Counted from the first letter of the stretch, positions 36,905 to 50,800 are shown. The stretch: DNA of 64,000 bases from Watersipora subatra (GCF_963576615.1 NC_088711.1:4960001-5024000); one strand, 5' to 3'. The notes: a model not told the origin generated them from the letters alone. Numbers and translations are program-made.

Positions 36905-37733
36905 TACAGTCAAACTCGTACACTCAGTCAAACTCATATTCGCAAGGCTCTCATATAGATTGTTTTTTAGTTTGCTTTTTACATTCTACAATTGTTTTTG
37001 TCTCTTTATATTTATAGAAATAAATAAGCACAAATCTTGCCAATATATATAATTTAAATATGTATATATATTTGAATTATTATTATTAAATTTCTGTAAA
37101 TGAGGCACCCCAATTACTCACTTTGCCTGTTTTACAAACCCGTGTTTGTTTTGCGTAACACAACTCGAGTTCATCATAAACCCGGGCCGAGTTGCACAGC
37201 ACGGCAACTCGAGTTGTTTAACACCCAACGCGAGGCACTGTAAGGTGCCATAGATGTGACTGCCAGGACGTTTTCAGATTAAAATAGGCAAAACTTGATC
37301 GCGGTTGAAACGCTCAGTAAAAAAAGACATTTTTCTTTTGAGCGTTTTAACAAAAACAATTTTGCAGATTTAAAAAAAAGTTTATTTGAAGGTTACCTCG
37401 CTTCTCCTTGCTTTCAGAAGGCTATCCTCAAGCGGATGTTTGATAAAATTTGATTTTTTGCAAACTTTTAGAAGGGTCATTAACGAAAATATTTTGCCGA
37501 TAGCGGTAATAATGACGCTTAAGAACTACTAAAAGTTGATGTTTATCTCTATGGCTTGAAATAATGTTATTTATGAAATGATATTCTAAAGCGATAACCG
37601 TAGCCGTTGGGCAAAAAACTGTTCGAGTTAACAAAGTGTTCGAGTTAACCATGTGTTAACATGGTTAACAAATCCATTCGAGTTAATCATGTGTTCGAGC
37701 TATCCGAGGGCGAATTAGCCGAGTTCCACTGTA
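36905..37733. mobile_element. Non-autonomous Tc1/mariner- or pogo-like element
   Basis: Termini are TA-CAGTCAAACTCG (36905-36918) and CGAGTTCCACTG-TA (37720-37733); the inverted ends match at 10 of 12 bases and are flanked by TA on both sides, the target used by this superfamily. The interior has no transposase and includes repeated GTTCGAGTTAAC-like words near 37620-37700. Confidence 0.6.
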
Positions 37734-40699
37734 CATTGCATAGTCGACTGTCAACGTTATCGAGTCATTATTGGTATCAATTTGTAGAAAAAAATTCACC
37801 GGTCACATTTGATTAATTGATTCAAGTACTTAACAAATGGTTGAGTTAGTTATGCAAACGTGCCTGTCCATGAAGCTCTGATTACACTTCATAAATCCAT
37901 CTATCAGACAAGATTTCAGCACAGGTGTCAACGGGGCTATGATGTATTCAATGTTTTGCAAATCATGTTTTGCATTATCTTCAACAATATTATTTTATTA
38001 TATAATTTTTACAAGCAAAAGAATTTTCATCTCACCATAAAGCTTTTATTAAAAATATCCATCCAAATCGTGGCCCCTTACATAGTTTCAGCTCATACAA
38101 TAGGACAAATTCATCTACTGCAGCAAACTCAAACAAAACACCATGGTATATGCAGCACACATTCAAGTCTCTCTTTCCCATTTATGGCAGTTTCCACTCT
38201 GACAAAGCTGCTTCGGCTAGTGGGACCACATAAAAATCCTGTAATCAATAAAACAGATGCAATTAATAAAAGTCATTCATGGATATGTCATTCTAAAGCG
38301 TATTTACTGAAAGCTTTTAAATTGGGAGTTAGATAGATTGCGAGTGTAATTTTAAAAATGAATAAATGTTTAACAAAAGCATAAGTACGCCAAGCCAACG
38401 ATTCGAAGCTTTGGTTCTAGAAGTTAAAGATGTGCATTGATCAATCGATTGTCTTCACTTTCTACAAGTGAGAAGTGAACATCTAAAGTCAAATCATAAA
38501 TCTAATTTACTAGATAAAACTGCCAAAGAAAATTTGAAGCAAATATAGCTAAGTGAAATGATAAAAAATTATACAACGATGATTGGTGATAGCAAAGTTG
38601 TAATTCTATTAATTAGTACATGTCTTAATGAGTACTAAAATTATTACCTTTAATATATTCATCAATCTAAGCCACTGTATTGCTAGATGCTATGGATTAA
38701 AAAGAAGCCATCAAGAACTCACTGTGCATCCGTATCTCGCACTCGCGCACAGGAAATTACATTATAACTTCAAACAGGGAAATATAATCTGAATGTAAAC
38801 ACAGCAGTACATCTATAGGAGACTCAAAGTAAAAGATAAATTTACCTCCATTCTCCAATCTTCCTCTGAAGCACTTTAACCACCTGATGCTCAGAAAACT
38901 CGAACTCACCTTCGCAGTAACTTTACAGTAATTTTTACAATTCTGTTGTTCGTCAACAAAATGTGTCGATCGAGTAATTCATTAAAGTACCGATGTTAAT
39001 TAATTTAGTAAATATCGATATCCATGCAATTTAATAATAGAGTAAAATCCCTAAATTTGAGCTCACAGACAACGCGTTTTACGAGTGATAAAATTTATTA
39101 CGACCTACACTGTATATAAAAATTTCGTGCTGATGATTGGCTAATGGAGCAATCTTATATTTATCGCTCGTTGACTCTTTGCAGATGTATCGCTAGTTAC
39201 GTCATGAATGAAGCACCCGCTGGAATCTGAGCTTTTTAAAAGATGGCCTCATTCAAACGCATATATCCCTGGACAGGGATAGTCTACAAAGACAAAAATA
39301 ACATCGAATTGTAGCTGTTTTAGTTTTTTATTGGTCTTAACTTCATTAAATCGACCTTTTTGACGCAACCACATCTTTAAAGCAGGTTATTGCTAAACGT
39401 TAAAGCCTGGCTTTAGTCTGTGTTCTGCTTATATATCTGCTAAATCATTTGATTTAGACCACCCACATGGGAAACTTAGCTTTTTTCTCTAGTAATTGCT
39501 ATTTTATTATAAATGAGAGAAGTACTGGCTTTATAATAATTTAACATTGATAAATTAACATTCCTTTGTCGACTGTGTTGAGAGATTTTGAGACAAAAGT
39601 TTTTCTACGTACATGGTAGAAAGGAATTCAGCAAAAGAAAGCAGTAAGTAATAATCATAAAGCCGTTAATATTGACATGGTTGGCAATGAAACCGTATGT
39701 TGGTATTTTGTGAGAGCTAGTTTATTTATCTCTAATAACAGATTTATTTTTAAACTATATAAAAGTTATACAAACATGAGGTGCAGCATTGACCGTATGT
39801 ACCGTGTTCATATTAAAACTATTGTGTAATTTTTTATGATGTAATAATGATATAGTAATTTATATAAAGTATGTTATAGTTTTATTTTGGATAGCCAACC
39901 TATTAATAATAAAAGTAAAATTGCTAACTAAATGTGAAATTAGTTGATATTTAGAAAAAAGTTGAATCAGGGATGAGTAAGAAAGAATTTGGAATTTTTC
40001 TTTGAAAAGCCATTCTAGCTTACAGTGTATGTGTCGGTCTGTAACTATTTATAACAGCCATAGGCCTACAGACTTAAACCTTAGCTAAATTTTTATACAG
40101 AAACATCCTACATCACCTTGACAGATCATTTCTACTTTCTATATTTTATTACATTGTGGTATCATTTAAATACTTTCGTCCAATGCCAGAGTCATTTGAT
40201 GGCAAATAATGTCAGAAAGCTGACATTTGATAAATTGTTAACTTTCTCGAAACTTAACGAGTGCTAGCTCAAACATGTATAGATAATAAAATAACTAGTA
40301 TTATTTGCAGTCAGAGTGAAGACCTGAGGCAATTACCACAAATAGCTTATTAAGGGCACCACTGTGTCGGATAATAACGTTCTCGTTTACGTTCAACGGT
40401 TTTGAAAGCATTCATCGATGAAATGTTGCGTACAATCAATGCTGTCAAACTGTCAGTGCTGTTAAACTGTCAGTGCTGTTAAACTGTCAATGCTGTCAAA
40501 CTGTCAATGCTGTCAAACTTGACCATTTAACTACACAGAATACAATAGATTCATTGGGCGAATAGTCATTACATTGGTTAATATCCTCATGCTTAGAGCG
40601 CTTGCTTGGGGTTAATAACTAGCACTGTTGACCTTTAAGCGTAATGATTTAGTAATTCAGGTATTGTTTTAGTAAAATTTAGCTTTTTAGGTAAGATAT
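37734..40699. other. Intergenic region, no confident gene
   Basis: A 158-codon frame (37860-38336, plus) starts at GTG and has no recognisable domain. On the minus strand 38850-38930 reads GEFEFSEHQVVKVLQRKIGE before a GTAAAT, which looks exon-like but has no ATG and no partner. Neither is called as a gene. Confidence 0.3.
40440..40512. repeat. 17-18-bp tandem repeat (GCTGTCAAACTGTCAGT)
   Basis: Four to five imperfect copies alternating GCTGTCAAACT and GCTGTTAAACT. Confidence 0.8.
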
Positions 40700-41293
40700 T
40701 CAAATTTAGTAGGCAATTAGTCTATTATCTGTGCAGTGCCAGGCATTTGGCTAGTATATGTAAATATGAATTTCAGTGTCTGTTTGTCCATTTTTCCAGT
40801 TGTAGCAATAAATTTTTAGGAATTGAAAACCCGCTGTATACTGGATTTGAACCAGTCTTGCAGACAGGCATTAACCAATACACTGCGCTGTCTAACTAGC
40901 TACACTAGGGAATGAATTGTGCACATACTTATTACATCTGCTTATCTTTTATGGCTTCGTGCTTAACAATTCATCTAGAATACCTTGCGAAGCAATACTA
41001 CAACAAAAATATGTGCCCATTTGAGAAGAAAAATGCGTGAACTATTGCAAGACTATTACAATCAATATAGAGCTGCAGTAGGCACTGCAGCCGATACAGT
41101 ATGAATTACGCAGAAATAAACACAATACACAGAAATAAACACAGTAGGCCTACACAGAAGTAAACACAATACACAAAAATGAACAAATACTTTCATTTAA
41201 AATGGTAAATGTTGTATATGTTGATTAAAAGTAATTTTTTTGTGCAAATACCTTTTTTATTATCCGTGCAACACCGGGCATTCACCTAGTAAA
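40700..41293 (+). repeat. Composite repeat copy 4
   Basis: The tRNA-related head lies on the minus strand (box B inverse GGATTTGAACC at 40843-40853; box A region near 40880), with tail complement CCAGTTGTAGCAATAAATTT. The end module is at 40970-41293, ending GTGCAACACCGGGCATTCAC. A similar end word, GTGCAGTGCCAGGCATTTGG, also precedes the head at about 40730. Confidence 0.62.
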
Positions 41294-41338
41294 TCTATAA
41301 CAGTATCCAATATTAGTTTATGATTAGTAAAATTTACA

Positions 41339-41389
41339 AGTAGGCTTTTTGACAAGTAGGCTTTTTGACAAGTAGGCTTTTTAATAACA
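41339..41389. repeat. 16-bp tandem repeat (ACAAGTAGGCTTTTTG)
   Basis: Three consecutive copies. Confidence 0.85.
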
Positions 41390-42402
41390 TGAAGAGAATT
41401 TTAACTAACTTGCATCAATTCGATTACTATACAGTTATTATAGTCACATCTAGACTGTCCATGAGATGATAATCCTGTATACTAGCCATGAGAGGATAAC
41501 CCTGCACACTAGCCATGAGAAAATAATGCTGTATGATAACCACTGCTCACTGCAGCCTGTGGCAATTAATTCTAAGTAATGTACATATATAGACAGGCAA
41601 AGGCCTCAGCGACTGCTCAAGGCCATCCTTCCTGAAAATAATGGAGCCTTTTTTAAAAAAGTCTGAAAGCATACTTATTTTCTCTCCAATTTACTTGCTG
41701 CAAAAAGTGACGCACCACCATTGGTTAAATATCTTGGGGAGTTTTTTCAAAGAGATTAAGACTATTTAATTTTAAAGAGCATAGCTGACTGGCTGCTGAT
41801 AAGGTCTTGGTTGTACTGATATCGGACATTGCAGACTAGTACATGTGTATAAAAAAATCTCTTTGTATTCGGCTCCTTGTTGGAACAATCCTACACTGGT
41901 AGGGCATTGATTATGAGTAAAACATAACTGCTTCATTCAGCCTATTCAACGTTTGCATGCAGTTTTAGAAATTATGTTTGATATTGATTTTAGTATCAAG
42001 TGAAACTTCTCTCTTGGAATTTCCAATGTTTTCTTCTTGTCGTTTGATTGGATTATTAGACTCCCATCTTTTGCATCCATTGTGACCATTTGATGTCAAA
42101 ACCAGCAGGTGACAGGTAGTTGAATCTTTGCCGTCAAGGCTCCAGCAGTACAAGTTATAGAGAGCAATGGGTAAGATAATCTAGGTGTTCATTCTTCTGC
42201 TATGTGCCTGTATAGTTGTTAGTTGTGCAGTTGTATGGTGGCACGGTTGTACAGTTGCGCAGCTGTACATTTGTATAGTTGCGCAGTTGCACAGTTTCAA
42301 AGTTGTAAGAAGACTGGAACCTGCAATGAATGTATTGTAGACTAGAATATAATGTAACAGTTCTAGCTAGAACTAGATTAATATTGACAGTTTATGGGAC
42401 TA

Positions 42403-42500
42403 TCTAAATATGCAATCTTAGCTATCTAAATATGCAATCTTAGCTATCTAAATATGCAACTTTAGCTATCTAAATATGCAATCTTAGCTATCTAAATCCA
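42403..42500. repeat. 23-bp tandem repeat (CTATCTAAATATGCAATCTTAG)
   Basis: Four nearly identical units, followed within 60 bases by the TTAA element copy 3. Confidence 0.85.
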
Positions 42501-42557
42501 TAGTCTTGAAATAGCGTTTGCCAACAGAAAGGGAAATTTACAAAGGTGTCAACAATC

Positions 42558-43443
42558 TTAAAAGTTGACTTGCAACAAAATTCACATTACAGTTATTTGA
42601 TATCAAAAGATTCACCATGTCTTACTCTGCTGTGTTGTAGGTGCCAAATATGTGGAAATGTGACTACAAGCTCTTTAAAGCTCAAAAATGAAAAGCCACC
42701 GTAGATTGGAATCTCTTTATTTCTCTGACGTAGTCATGAAATTTACTTATTGTCTTGTCACGTGATGTTCTCACGTGAATTGAAAGGCCAATAAAAAGCT
42801 CAATATAAAACTCATCGTAGCACTAGTTTATGACAAACACTTCGGGTTTTACCGAAGACCCCGTATCAAATATAGATGATCGCTACTTTACAGTTTTGTT
42901 TCGGTTTGGTCTAATGGGCAAGTCGTAATCTGATCATGTGCCCTAATACTTCGCAAATAATTTCTGCAGCACTTTTCGATTATCACAAGTGACCAACAGG
43001 CTCGTCATGATTATCAGACAATGATATGTACTCCTTCGAGGTAAGGTTAAAAAGTTAAATGAATTTTTACGGTAAGTTATAAGATATCACTGCTAAAAGT
43101 GACAGCATTACAATGACGATAAAACAGACGCGTAAGAACAATAGACATGGTTTTATTGAATGCGTGAAGTATATTTGTGAAAATATTTCGACGAATGAGG
43201 TTGCATGAATGTGTAAACAGAAACCATCTTGTAACAACTACGTCACATTTGAGCCATTTTAAAAAGAGAATCCAAACTACGGTGGTCTCGTGTGGCTGCG
43301 ATTAACTGTTCGCTTTAGATCTTTCAAGAGCTTGTAATCACATTTCCACATATTTGGCACCTACAACACAACCGAGTAAGACATGATGAATCTTTTGATA
43401 CCAAATAACTGTAATGTGAATTTTGTTGCAAGTCAATCTTTAA
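42558..43443. mobile_element. TTAA-flanked inverted-repeat element, copy 3
   Basis: Same family and orientation as copy 2. TTAA at 42558-42561 and 43440-43443. It sits 150 bases left of the foldback element at 43.6 kb. Confidence 0.78.
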
Positions 43444-43591
43444 TTAAAGCTATACCCTCATCATATGATTAGCTAGTTTTTGGCGTGAGGCAAGCTGCCT
43501 AATCAGTAGCGTTGCTTGTAACAAGGTGCTATTATTGTGCAATAACAGGAAGTATATGATTAATTGGGAAAAGCTATGAACCACAGCCTAA

Positions 43592-44324
43592 AGGTCCGGT
43601 CACACGTAACGAATTATTCGTTCATTCTGACCGAATTCACGAGTTTCACAGAATTCACAGATTTATTAGGCTGAATATCCCATAATCGTCTGAGCTGTGC
43701 ATGCACACCGAATTCATCAACGAAACGCTTTTAATTGGCTAACCAATTTTTTTTAGCGAGCACGACTTAGTAGCTTTGACAAGTGGTATAGTCCAAGACA
43801 CGTACGACGACAGGCAATAAAAGTATCACCACGATATGACTTTATACATATGATGCAACTGCCTATACGCGCTATTGTTGGTTCTCTCTCGTTGGTTCAC
43901 CATCACCATGACAGGGACTTCTCATCGTGTATCCAGTAATTTCTTTTAAATGTTTTAGTAGCTATAAATTGTTTCTTTTTCAATTATAATAATTTCTTTT
44001 TTATGCAGCAAAAGCTTCGTCGTAAAAACAGTCGCTATCTATAGCGCATATAGGCAGTTGCATCGTATGTATAAAGTCATATCGCGGTGATACTTTTATT
44101 GCGTGTCGTCGTACGTGTCTTGGACTATACCACTTGTCAAAGCTACTGGAGTCGTGCTCGCTAAAAAAGTTGGTTAGCCAATCAAAAGCGTTTCGTTGAC
44201 GAATTCGGTGTGCATGCACAGCTTAGACGATTATGAGATATTCGGCCGAATAAATCTGTGAATTCTGTGAAACTCGTGAATTCGGTCAGAATGAACGAAT
44301 AATTCGTTACGTGTGGCCGGACCT
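43592..44324. mobile_element. Foldback (Harbinger-like MITE) with about 285-bp inverted arms
   Basis: Starts AGGTCCGGTCACACGTAACG and ends with its near-perfect inverse. The left arm (43592-43877) and right arm (44039-44324) pair almost throughout, around a spacer of about 160 bases. A direct TAA flanks both ends (43589-43591 and 44325-44327), the 3-bp TWA duplication typical of PIF/Harbinger. No transposase is present. The high arm identity suggests a young copy. Confidence 0.82.
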
Positions 44325-44799
44325 TAATGCTCAATTGCTTGAACTGCGCATTCAAGGCACAGACCTGATCTACATGGGAATGTTCTATAGCCTATATATA
44401 GCTTATCAGTTGAATTCAGATAGAGCCATAGTTCGCTAGACCCCATGCATGGGAGTCATAGGAGTCCTCATAGGAGTCCTATGTAGATGTCTATGTAGAT
44501 ATGATATGTTGAGTACTGATTAGGGCTTCCATTAAAAAACCTTCTTAGCATTGGCTATTTGCATTACAAAACAGAACATCAATGCATTATTGATATTTGC
44601 TGTTTACCGACAATCAATTTGTTTCTGTTTTTATATTCATCACTGCAAGGCTATATCACTGCAATAAAGGCATGTTTGTGAGTTGAACGCAATGCAACGC
44701 ATTAAAGTAGGTCTGAGGTCTCCTTTGGTTTTCATAATTGAATTACGTAAATTTTTTAGACTCTGTAACTGATCATGTGATGTTTTATATTGATTACAG

Positions 44800-44894
44800 A
44801 TATGCTTCAACTTTCCGGTATAACAAACTCTAGTCTGATTGTGAGAGGAAAAGTTAGATTCGCCATTTGCCGAACAGATATTACAGACTGCAAA
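44800..44894 (+). CDS. Macrodomain-PARP gene: linker exon 1
   Basis: Reads GKVRFAICRTDITDCK, aligning with KVKLSIVHGDITESK of linker 2, the strand that opens a macrodomain. The acceptor is AG at 44798-44799 and the donor is GTTAGT at 44895. An ATG at 44802 could be the initiator if this is the first coding exon. Otherwise the exon starts in phase 1 and earlier exons were missed. Confidence 0.7.
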
Positions 44895-47800
44895 GTTAGT
44901 AATAATACACTCTATTAGCTACAGCACCAGATTCTTATGGTTCAGCATTTGTTGTCCTGCTGTTATTATCATCTATATTACTAATGCTGTCCAAGCAGCA
45001 CTTGGTATTCCATGCTACATATCAGCTACTTATACTAACAAAAACATTGTTTTTTCAAACTTCTAGATAGCAAATTTATTCTGAAAAAGTTGGTTTCCTT
45101 ACCCCTGTTAGCTCAAGTGGGTCGTAATGTTTACGCAAGCTCAGGTCTCCTGCCAGACATTTAAGAGTTTGAGCAGTCAAAATCTTAGCCGTTTTAAATA
45201 GCACACTTTTTCTGCAACTGACTTGTGTTGATTGTTGCTGGTATATAAACAAGCCACATTTGATGTACAGGGGTTATTGAACCCAAAGCGCCAATGACTA
45301 CTGGGGTTACAGATTTTCTTACATGCCAGCACTTTTCAAACACTTCTCCGAGTGGGAGATATTTTGCCATTTTCCCTTTTCTTTACAGGTTATGTTGTAG
45401 GCATTGGGTACAGCTACATCTATTATAGTAACCCTCTTGTTCTCCTTGCCTATCACTATGATATCTGGCTAGTTTGCTAAGATATGCTTGTTAGTCTGGG
45501 TCTAGAGGTTCCAGAGAAGATTAGCATGGTCATTCTCATTGACCTCCTCTGAAGCTTTCCACCAGTGTTGTGGCTTATTAAGGCATCACTACTCATCGCA
45601 CAGACCTTGGTACACCAAACCTGCAACATGATTATGTATCTTAGTGTATGCAAGTCTGGCTAGCTGCTTGCATCCACTGATTATGTGTTGGATGGTCTCT
45701 GGTGCATCCTCGCACAGTCTGCATCTATAGTCATTTCTTGTGTGATAGATCTGTGTTTAGAGTTGCCTAGTTGGGAGCCCATGCCCCTGCACTGCCATGA
45801 TGAGTGACTCTGTATTGTTAATTAGGCCACCTTTGTTCAGCCACACATAATTATGTTTGCTAGAGGTCGCCGACCTCATATATTTGTCATTGGTGGGTAC
45901 ATGGAGAGGTTTGGTATGCCATCCAGGTTCCTATTAAGTTTTCAGTTCTAATGTCACAACAATAGAGTGGAATTTATCAACATTCCACCTGCTTTGCTTT
46001 TTTAGGGCGCAAATATGTCAATTTTTTCAACTAAAGGGCATCGATCCCGTCTGGTTCAAGTGCTGCCTAGTTTTTCATATGCTGCACATTGCACTTACTG
46101 CCAGTTTCGCTGACAGTGAGTCTTTGATTGGCCACAACATGTTGGTGGCTTTGTGTGAACCTCTTTAGCCAATTGGCAGTGGTGTTATGAGTACCATCTT
46201 CCTCAAATATGTCCTTTCAAAACATTGAGGGAAGAGATTTGGAAGGATCTGTAATTTGCCTTCGCAACACTCTTGGGATTCCGGTTGAATATGTTGATTT
46301 ATTTTCATGTTATCCCACTCTTTGATCTACTGCTTCAGTGGCATAGAGAGTTCTATTAGTTGCTGTTCAGCAGATTCTAGAACTTTTATGACTTCTCTAT
46401 TTGGACTCGCCAAATTAGGTCTTTTATCTTTCACTGAGTTAGCTAACTTTCTTGCGCAAGCTGTTGATCTTATTTTAAAGGCTCATCTGCCAAGTTGGTC
46501 TGGAAGTTTGATGCCTGGCTGACAGTAGTGTAATACCCACCTCATCTCTAAGGTGATGGTTTCTGTACCATAGATTAGTGTGTTAGTCTCAGTGATTGAT
46601 TCGGTTGGGATGTATTCTAGTGCTAGGTTAATATCTTTGAGCAACTTCTTAGGTACGACTTTTCTGACTGGCCGAAATGGTATCCTACCTCCATGGTCAG
46701 TAGCAGCTGAAAGCGGGTTGATTTCGTTTGTAATCTTTTGAACAACAAGTCAGGAGTATCAGGTTCAAAGTACATGCCTTTATCAACTTCAGTCAACAGA
46801 AGGAGTTTTATGTTTATTTTTGCTGCTGAGTTTAGGCCCACATTCCTCATTGGCAGAGGTCACTTAAGTTATCTGTTATCTGATTTCATCTACTTCAAGT
46901 TCTGATATCAACTGTTTCCTGACTGTTGCTCAATGTTAGCAGTCATGCGTACACATGTTGCATAAAAGTATGCGGCATGTGTGTATGATGGCGTACAGTG
47001 GTGTACATATGTACATCCCTGTACACACACACACACGCACGCGCGCACGCACACACAAACACTCTCTGATTAACATCTTAGTATAGACTAGGATGTTAGT
47101 CAGAGTATAAACTAAAATGTTAGTGAGAGTATAGGCTAATAAGAGAACAGCATAAGTGATTAGTTACAGCTGTATATAAATACTAGCTTCTAGCTATTTG
47201 TTGGCACAGCAGCGGGCGAAGCTAGGTATACATCTCTTAATAAACGCTGTTGATGATTCAGTCGACTGTTAATAATGATACTAACTAAAATGCTGTATAA
47301 CATCTGTACACATGTATATGTTCAAATTAAGACCTTTATGTAATAATAGTTCAATTCTATAGAACATTTGCTGGGAAATAAACTTTACATATGAAAACTA
47401 TCTTTTCCTAAACTATTTATCATTGCTTGCACAAAATTCTTGTTCATGAAAACTGAGAAGTTAATTGGGCATACAAAATCAAAAACCTTGCTAGACAAAG
47501 AGTCAAAGTTTAACAATATGAGATAGCATTTATTTTGTTTGTTTACGCCTTTCACACTATTGGAACTATTCCTCATTTCCTGGGTTCTATTTTTTCAAGT
47601 TTATAACTTTTTCTGGCCATACATATTTTTCTTTTTATTCTGTTTAGGAAGACGTGTTGGTGAATTTAACAAACAGCGACTTAGACTTTTCCTTAAATAG
47701 CACTTCAGCCTTACTCGCTGAAAAGGGAGGAGAAAAGTTTCAAATGGCCTGCAAAGCAGCTGGAGAGTTACAGGAAGGAAATATCGCCGTTGTTTCTGGA

Positions 47801-50800
47801 TTTAGACTGAGATGCAGAGAAGTGATTCACTGCAACCTTTCCCTGCTGCCCAGTAGGGGTGAGAGAAAAGCTGTGAGTTGTTCTAAAGTGTTTGACTCTT
47901 TTCAATTCTGAGTTTTTGTACAAAAAATCCTAAACTAATAGTTCTAACTGGTTTCCAATGAGGTCAGACATTTCAAAAATATCAAACTGTCCACAACATC
48001 TGAGGCTGTATTTGCTGTCGCAGAGTGGCATTCAATCTCATAAACTAAAACAGGCAATGGTTTATTTTGATGAAGGTAATATTCACAAAAGGGATAAAAA
48101 TCCTAAGCACGTTATCTACCTGGTCATTCCTTCCAGATACGCACAAATTATAAAAATTTGTGGATGTTACTAAGTTTTTACTTTAATACTGTTACCAAAA
48201 GCCTGAATATTATCCTTTCTGCATATTCAGTCAGTTGCCTTTCTGGCAGGTGGTTTCTCCATTTGCCAGTGACATTCTGGAACCAATTGAACACATTACA
48301 ATCATAAAACTTTTCTTTAGATATTTAATTAATCACTGAAGGCATCGAATGCTGTTAGCTTTTTGAGTAAATATGGACATGGACATGGAAATATGGACAT
48401 GGTTGCAGAAATACCAAAACATCATCAAAAAGTGTCTTGTAAAAACAGCCGCATCGCGCTATAAGTCGATCAGCATACCTGGTGGCAGCAGAAACTCGGG
48501 CTACATGGTAGGAGACCCCATCTGTCAGTGGATACTGGAGATCCTGCATGACCACTGTGACCTTCACAGAAGGAGCTCTCTCAGGAGTGTGAGAGTTGTC
48601 ATACCTGTCAGTGACTCGCTGGCTCAAGAGGTATTATGAAGCTTGAGTATTATGAAGCAATTCTTTACCAGTATAAGACAGTATCAGACAGTATAAGACA
48701 GTATAAGATTGTATAAGATAGCATAAGACGATATAAGACAGCATAAGACAGTATAAGATTGTATAACAGCACAAGGCTGTATAAAAGAGTTCAAGACTGT
48801 ACAAGATTGTACAAGAAGTGTTTTAGACAGCGTATGACAACATAAAACAGCGTTTCAGACAGCGCAAGACAGCGTTTAAGACAGCGTATGACAGAGTATA
48901 AAAGTTTATGACAGTTTATGACAGCGAAAGACATCGTAAGATACAGCGTAAAACAGTGTATGACAGCGTATGACAGCGTATGATAGCGAAAGACAGCGTA
49001 TGAGAGCATGAGACATACGCTGTCCTAAATGACAGCGTAATTCAAATAAATTCGAATGCTGTCTTACAACATCATTTGAATGAATTTTTATGTGCTAATA
49101 TTGACCAATCATTGATCTGCCTCCTCTGAGATGTGGTTTTTGTGATGCATTTCAACTGTTGCATACACTGTTGCATATTCAGCTCAATTCCATATAAAAA
49201 AATTTTTTATCATCGCATGTTTCATGTAATCAAAATTTGGGGTAATTACCTCTTTTTTCGTATTGTTAACCTTACATGTGCACATTCAGTTTTATTCCAG
49301 CTAGATGAATCTGAAGGTGTGCAACATTGTCCTTATCCAGATGAAGCAAAAAATTCATAGCATCAGGAAGAAAGAATTCCGTTTCAACTATTTGTATCAT
49401 ATACGTCTGACACTCTAGAAGTGGACATGATTTTGGTTATACTTTCTTATGAGTTGACGGATTTAAAAGGTTAACAGATCTCAAGAGGCAAATTACTGTT
49501 AGAATGAAATACTTAAGGAGAGCAAATCACCATTCATTGTCATGGAATGAAGTTGCAGAATAGTTGTTATAAATTTAAAAGAACACAGCTGCAAAAATCT
49601 AAAAACTATTTTACGATTGATTTGAAAAAACAACATATTTTTCCGACATTGAGTTTAACACGTTGTAAATAAATTTTTTTGTTTGCATTGAGCCTCATCT
49701 TTATATTAATCAGGAAAGTTCAATGAAAGCAAAACAGTATTCAAATAAATTTTAATGTGATTTTACATACTTGTAATGACAGGCTTGAATATTTGAGCAA
49801 CTGTTGCTTAAAAAATTGAGTTTTTAACAAAAGATCCATAATTATATCTGTGGTAGGATCTTTGCTAGCTCGAAGTTGGTGTTCTTAGTATTGACTGTAA
49901 TCATTCATGTTTGTTATTGATTTGCGCTCTCAACTGTGCACAAGAACTCTGAACTATTAAACGGCTTTTTCAAGTTGAAATAACTGCTAATGAAATTACC
50001 TTGCTGGTATTACAACTATTGTTAACAATCATCTGTATAGGCATCTCTTCTGGCCGCTCAAAAAGGTTCAGTGTATTAGAATCAACTAGCTTTTTGATGA
50101 ACAAAACAAGCTAGTCTATGGGCTTTTATTGCAAACGATGAATGCTACTTTTCAGTTGTCTCAGTACTTGAAAGGCTTGAAAGGCACTGCACATGTAATC
50201 CTTTTAAATGGCTGGTTCTACACGCTTCATGTCCCCACTTATGAATTAGCTAGGTGCTGGCTACAATTTAGACAGCCCTACTGGTTCTTGCTTACTTGAA
50301 TTGTTATGAAAACATCTCCCAATCATATGCAGAGCTTTGACAGCACCATGTTTGAACTGATGCCTAAAAGAATCATAGACAGACACCTGACAGAAGTGAC
50401 AGACACGACCATGATTATAGGTGACAAGGTGAAGCTCTCCATTGTCCATGGTGATATCACCGAGTCCAAGGTGAGAAGCGCTTTTATTGCCAGACATACA
50501 GGCTTGGTTAAAGCTGCTACTGTTAATTGGTTTGTGTCATCTATTTTGTCTAGAAAAAGGTAAAGGGATTTAATGAAGCTCTGTGTATATACATGAACAT
50601 GAATGTATTGAATAGCAGTCTAAAGTATTCAGAGTGTGTTCTAATTGTTTTCTAGTGTCAGTCATTCTAATAAAATGTATGTAGAAACTGAACCTATGAG
50701 CCTATCCTCCTACAACCTCCCACAACTTAATCAGAACTTACTTTAGTTGTAGTCGGGTGTTCATGATGCTGTGCGAACTACTTCAAATTGTCTTTTGTTA

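Noticed and set aside
37860-38336. 158-codon frame on the plus strand
   Set aside because: It starts at GTG, has no recognisable domain or splice context, and its composition matches the background.
43592-44324. CRISPR-like or regulatory palindrome
   Set aside because: This is eukaryotic DNA; the structure is two long arms with a 3-bp target duplication, best explained as a foldback transposon.
48791-49009. Minus-strand frame of repeated RYHTLSYAVI-type peptides
   Set aside because: Derived from the decamer array, not a gene.
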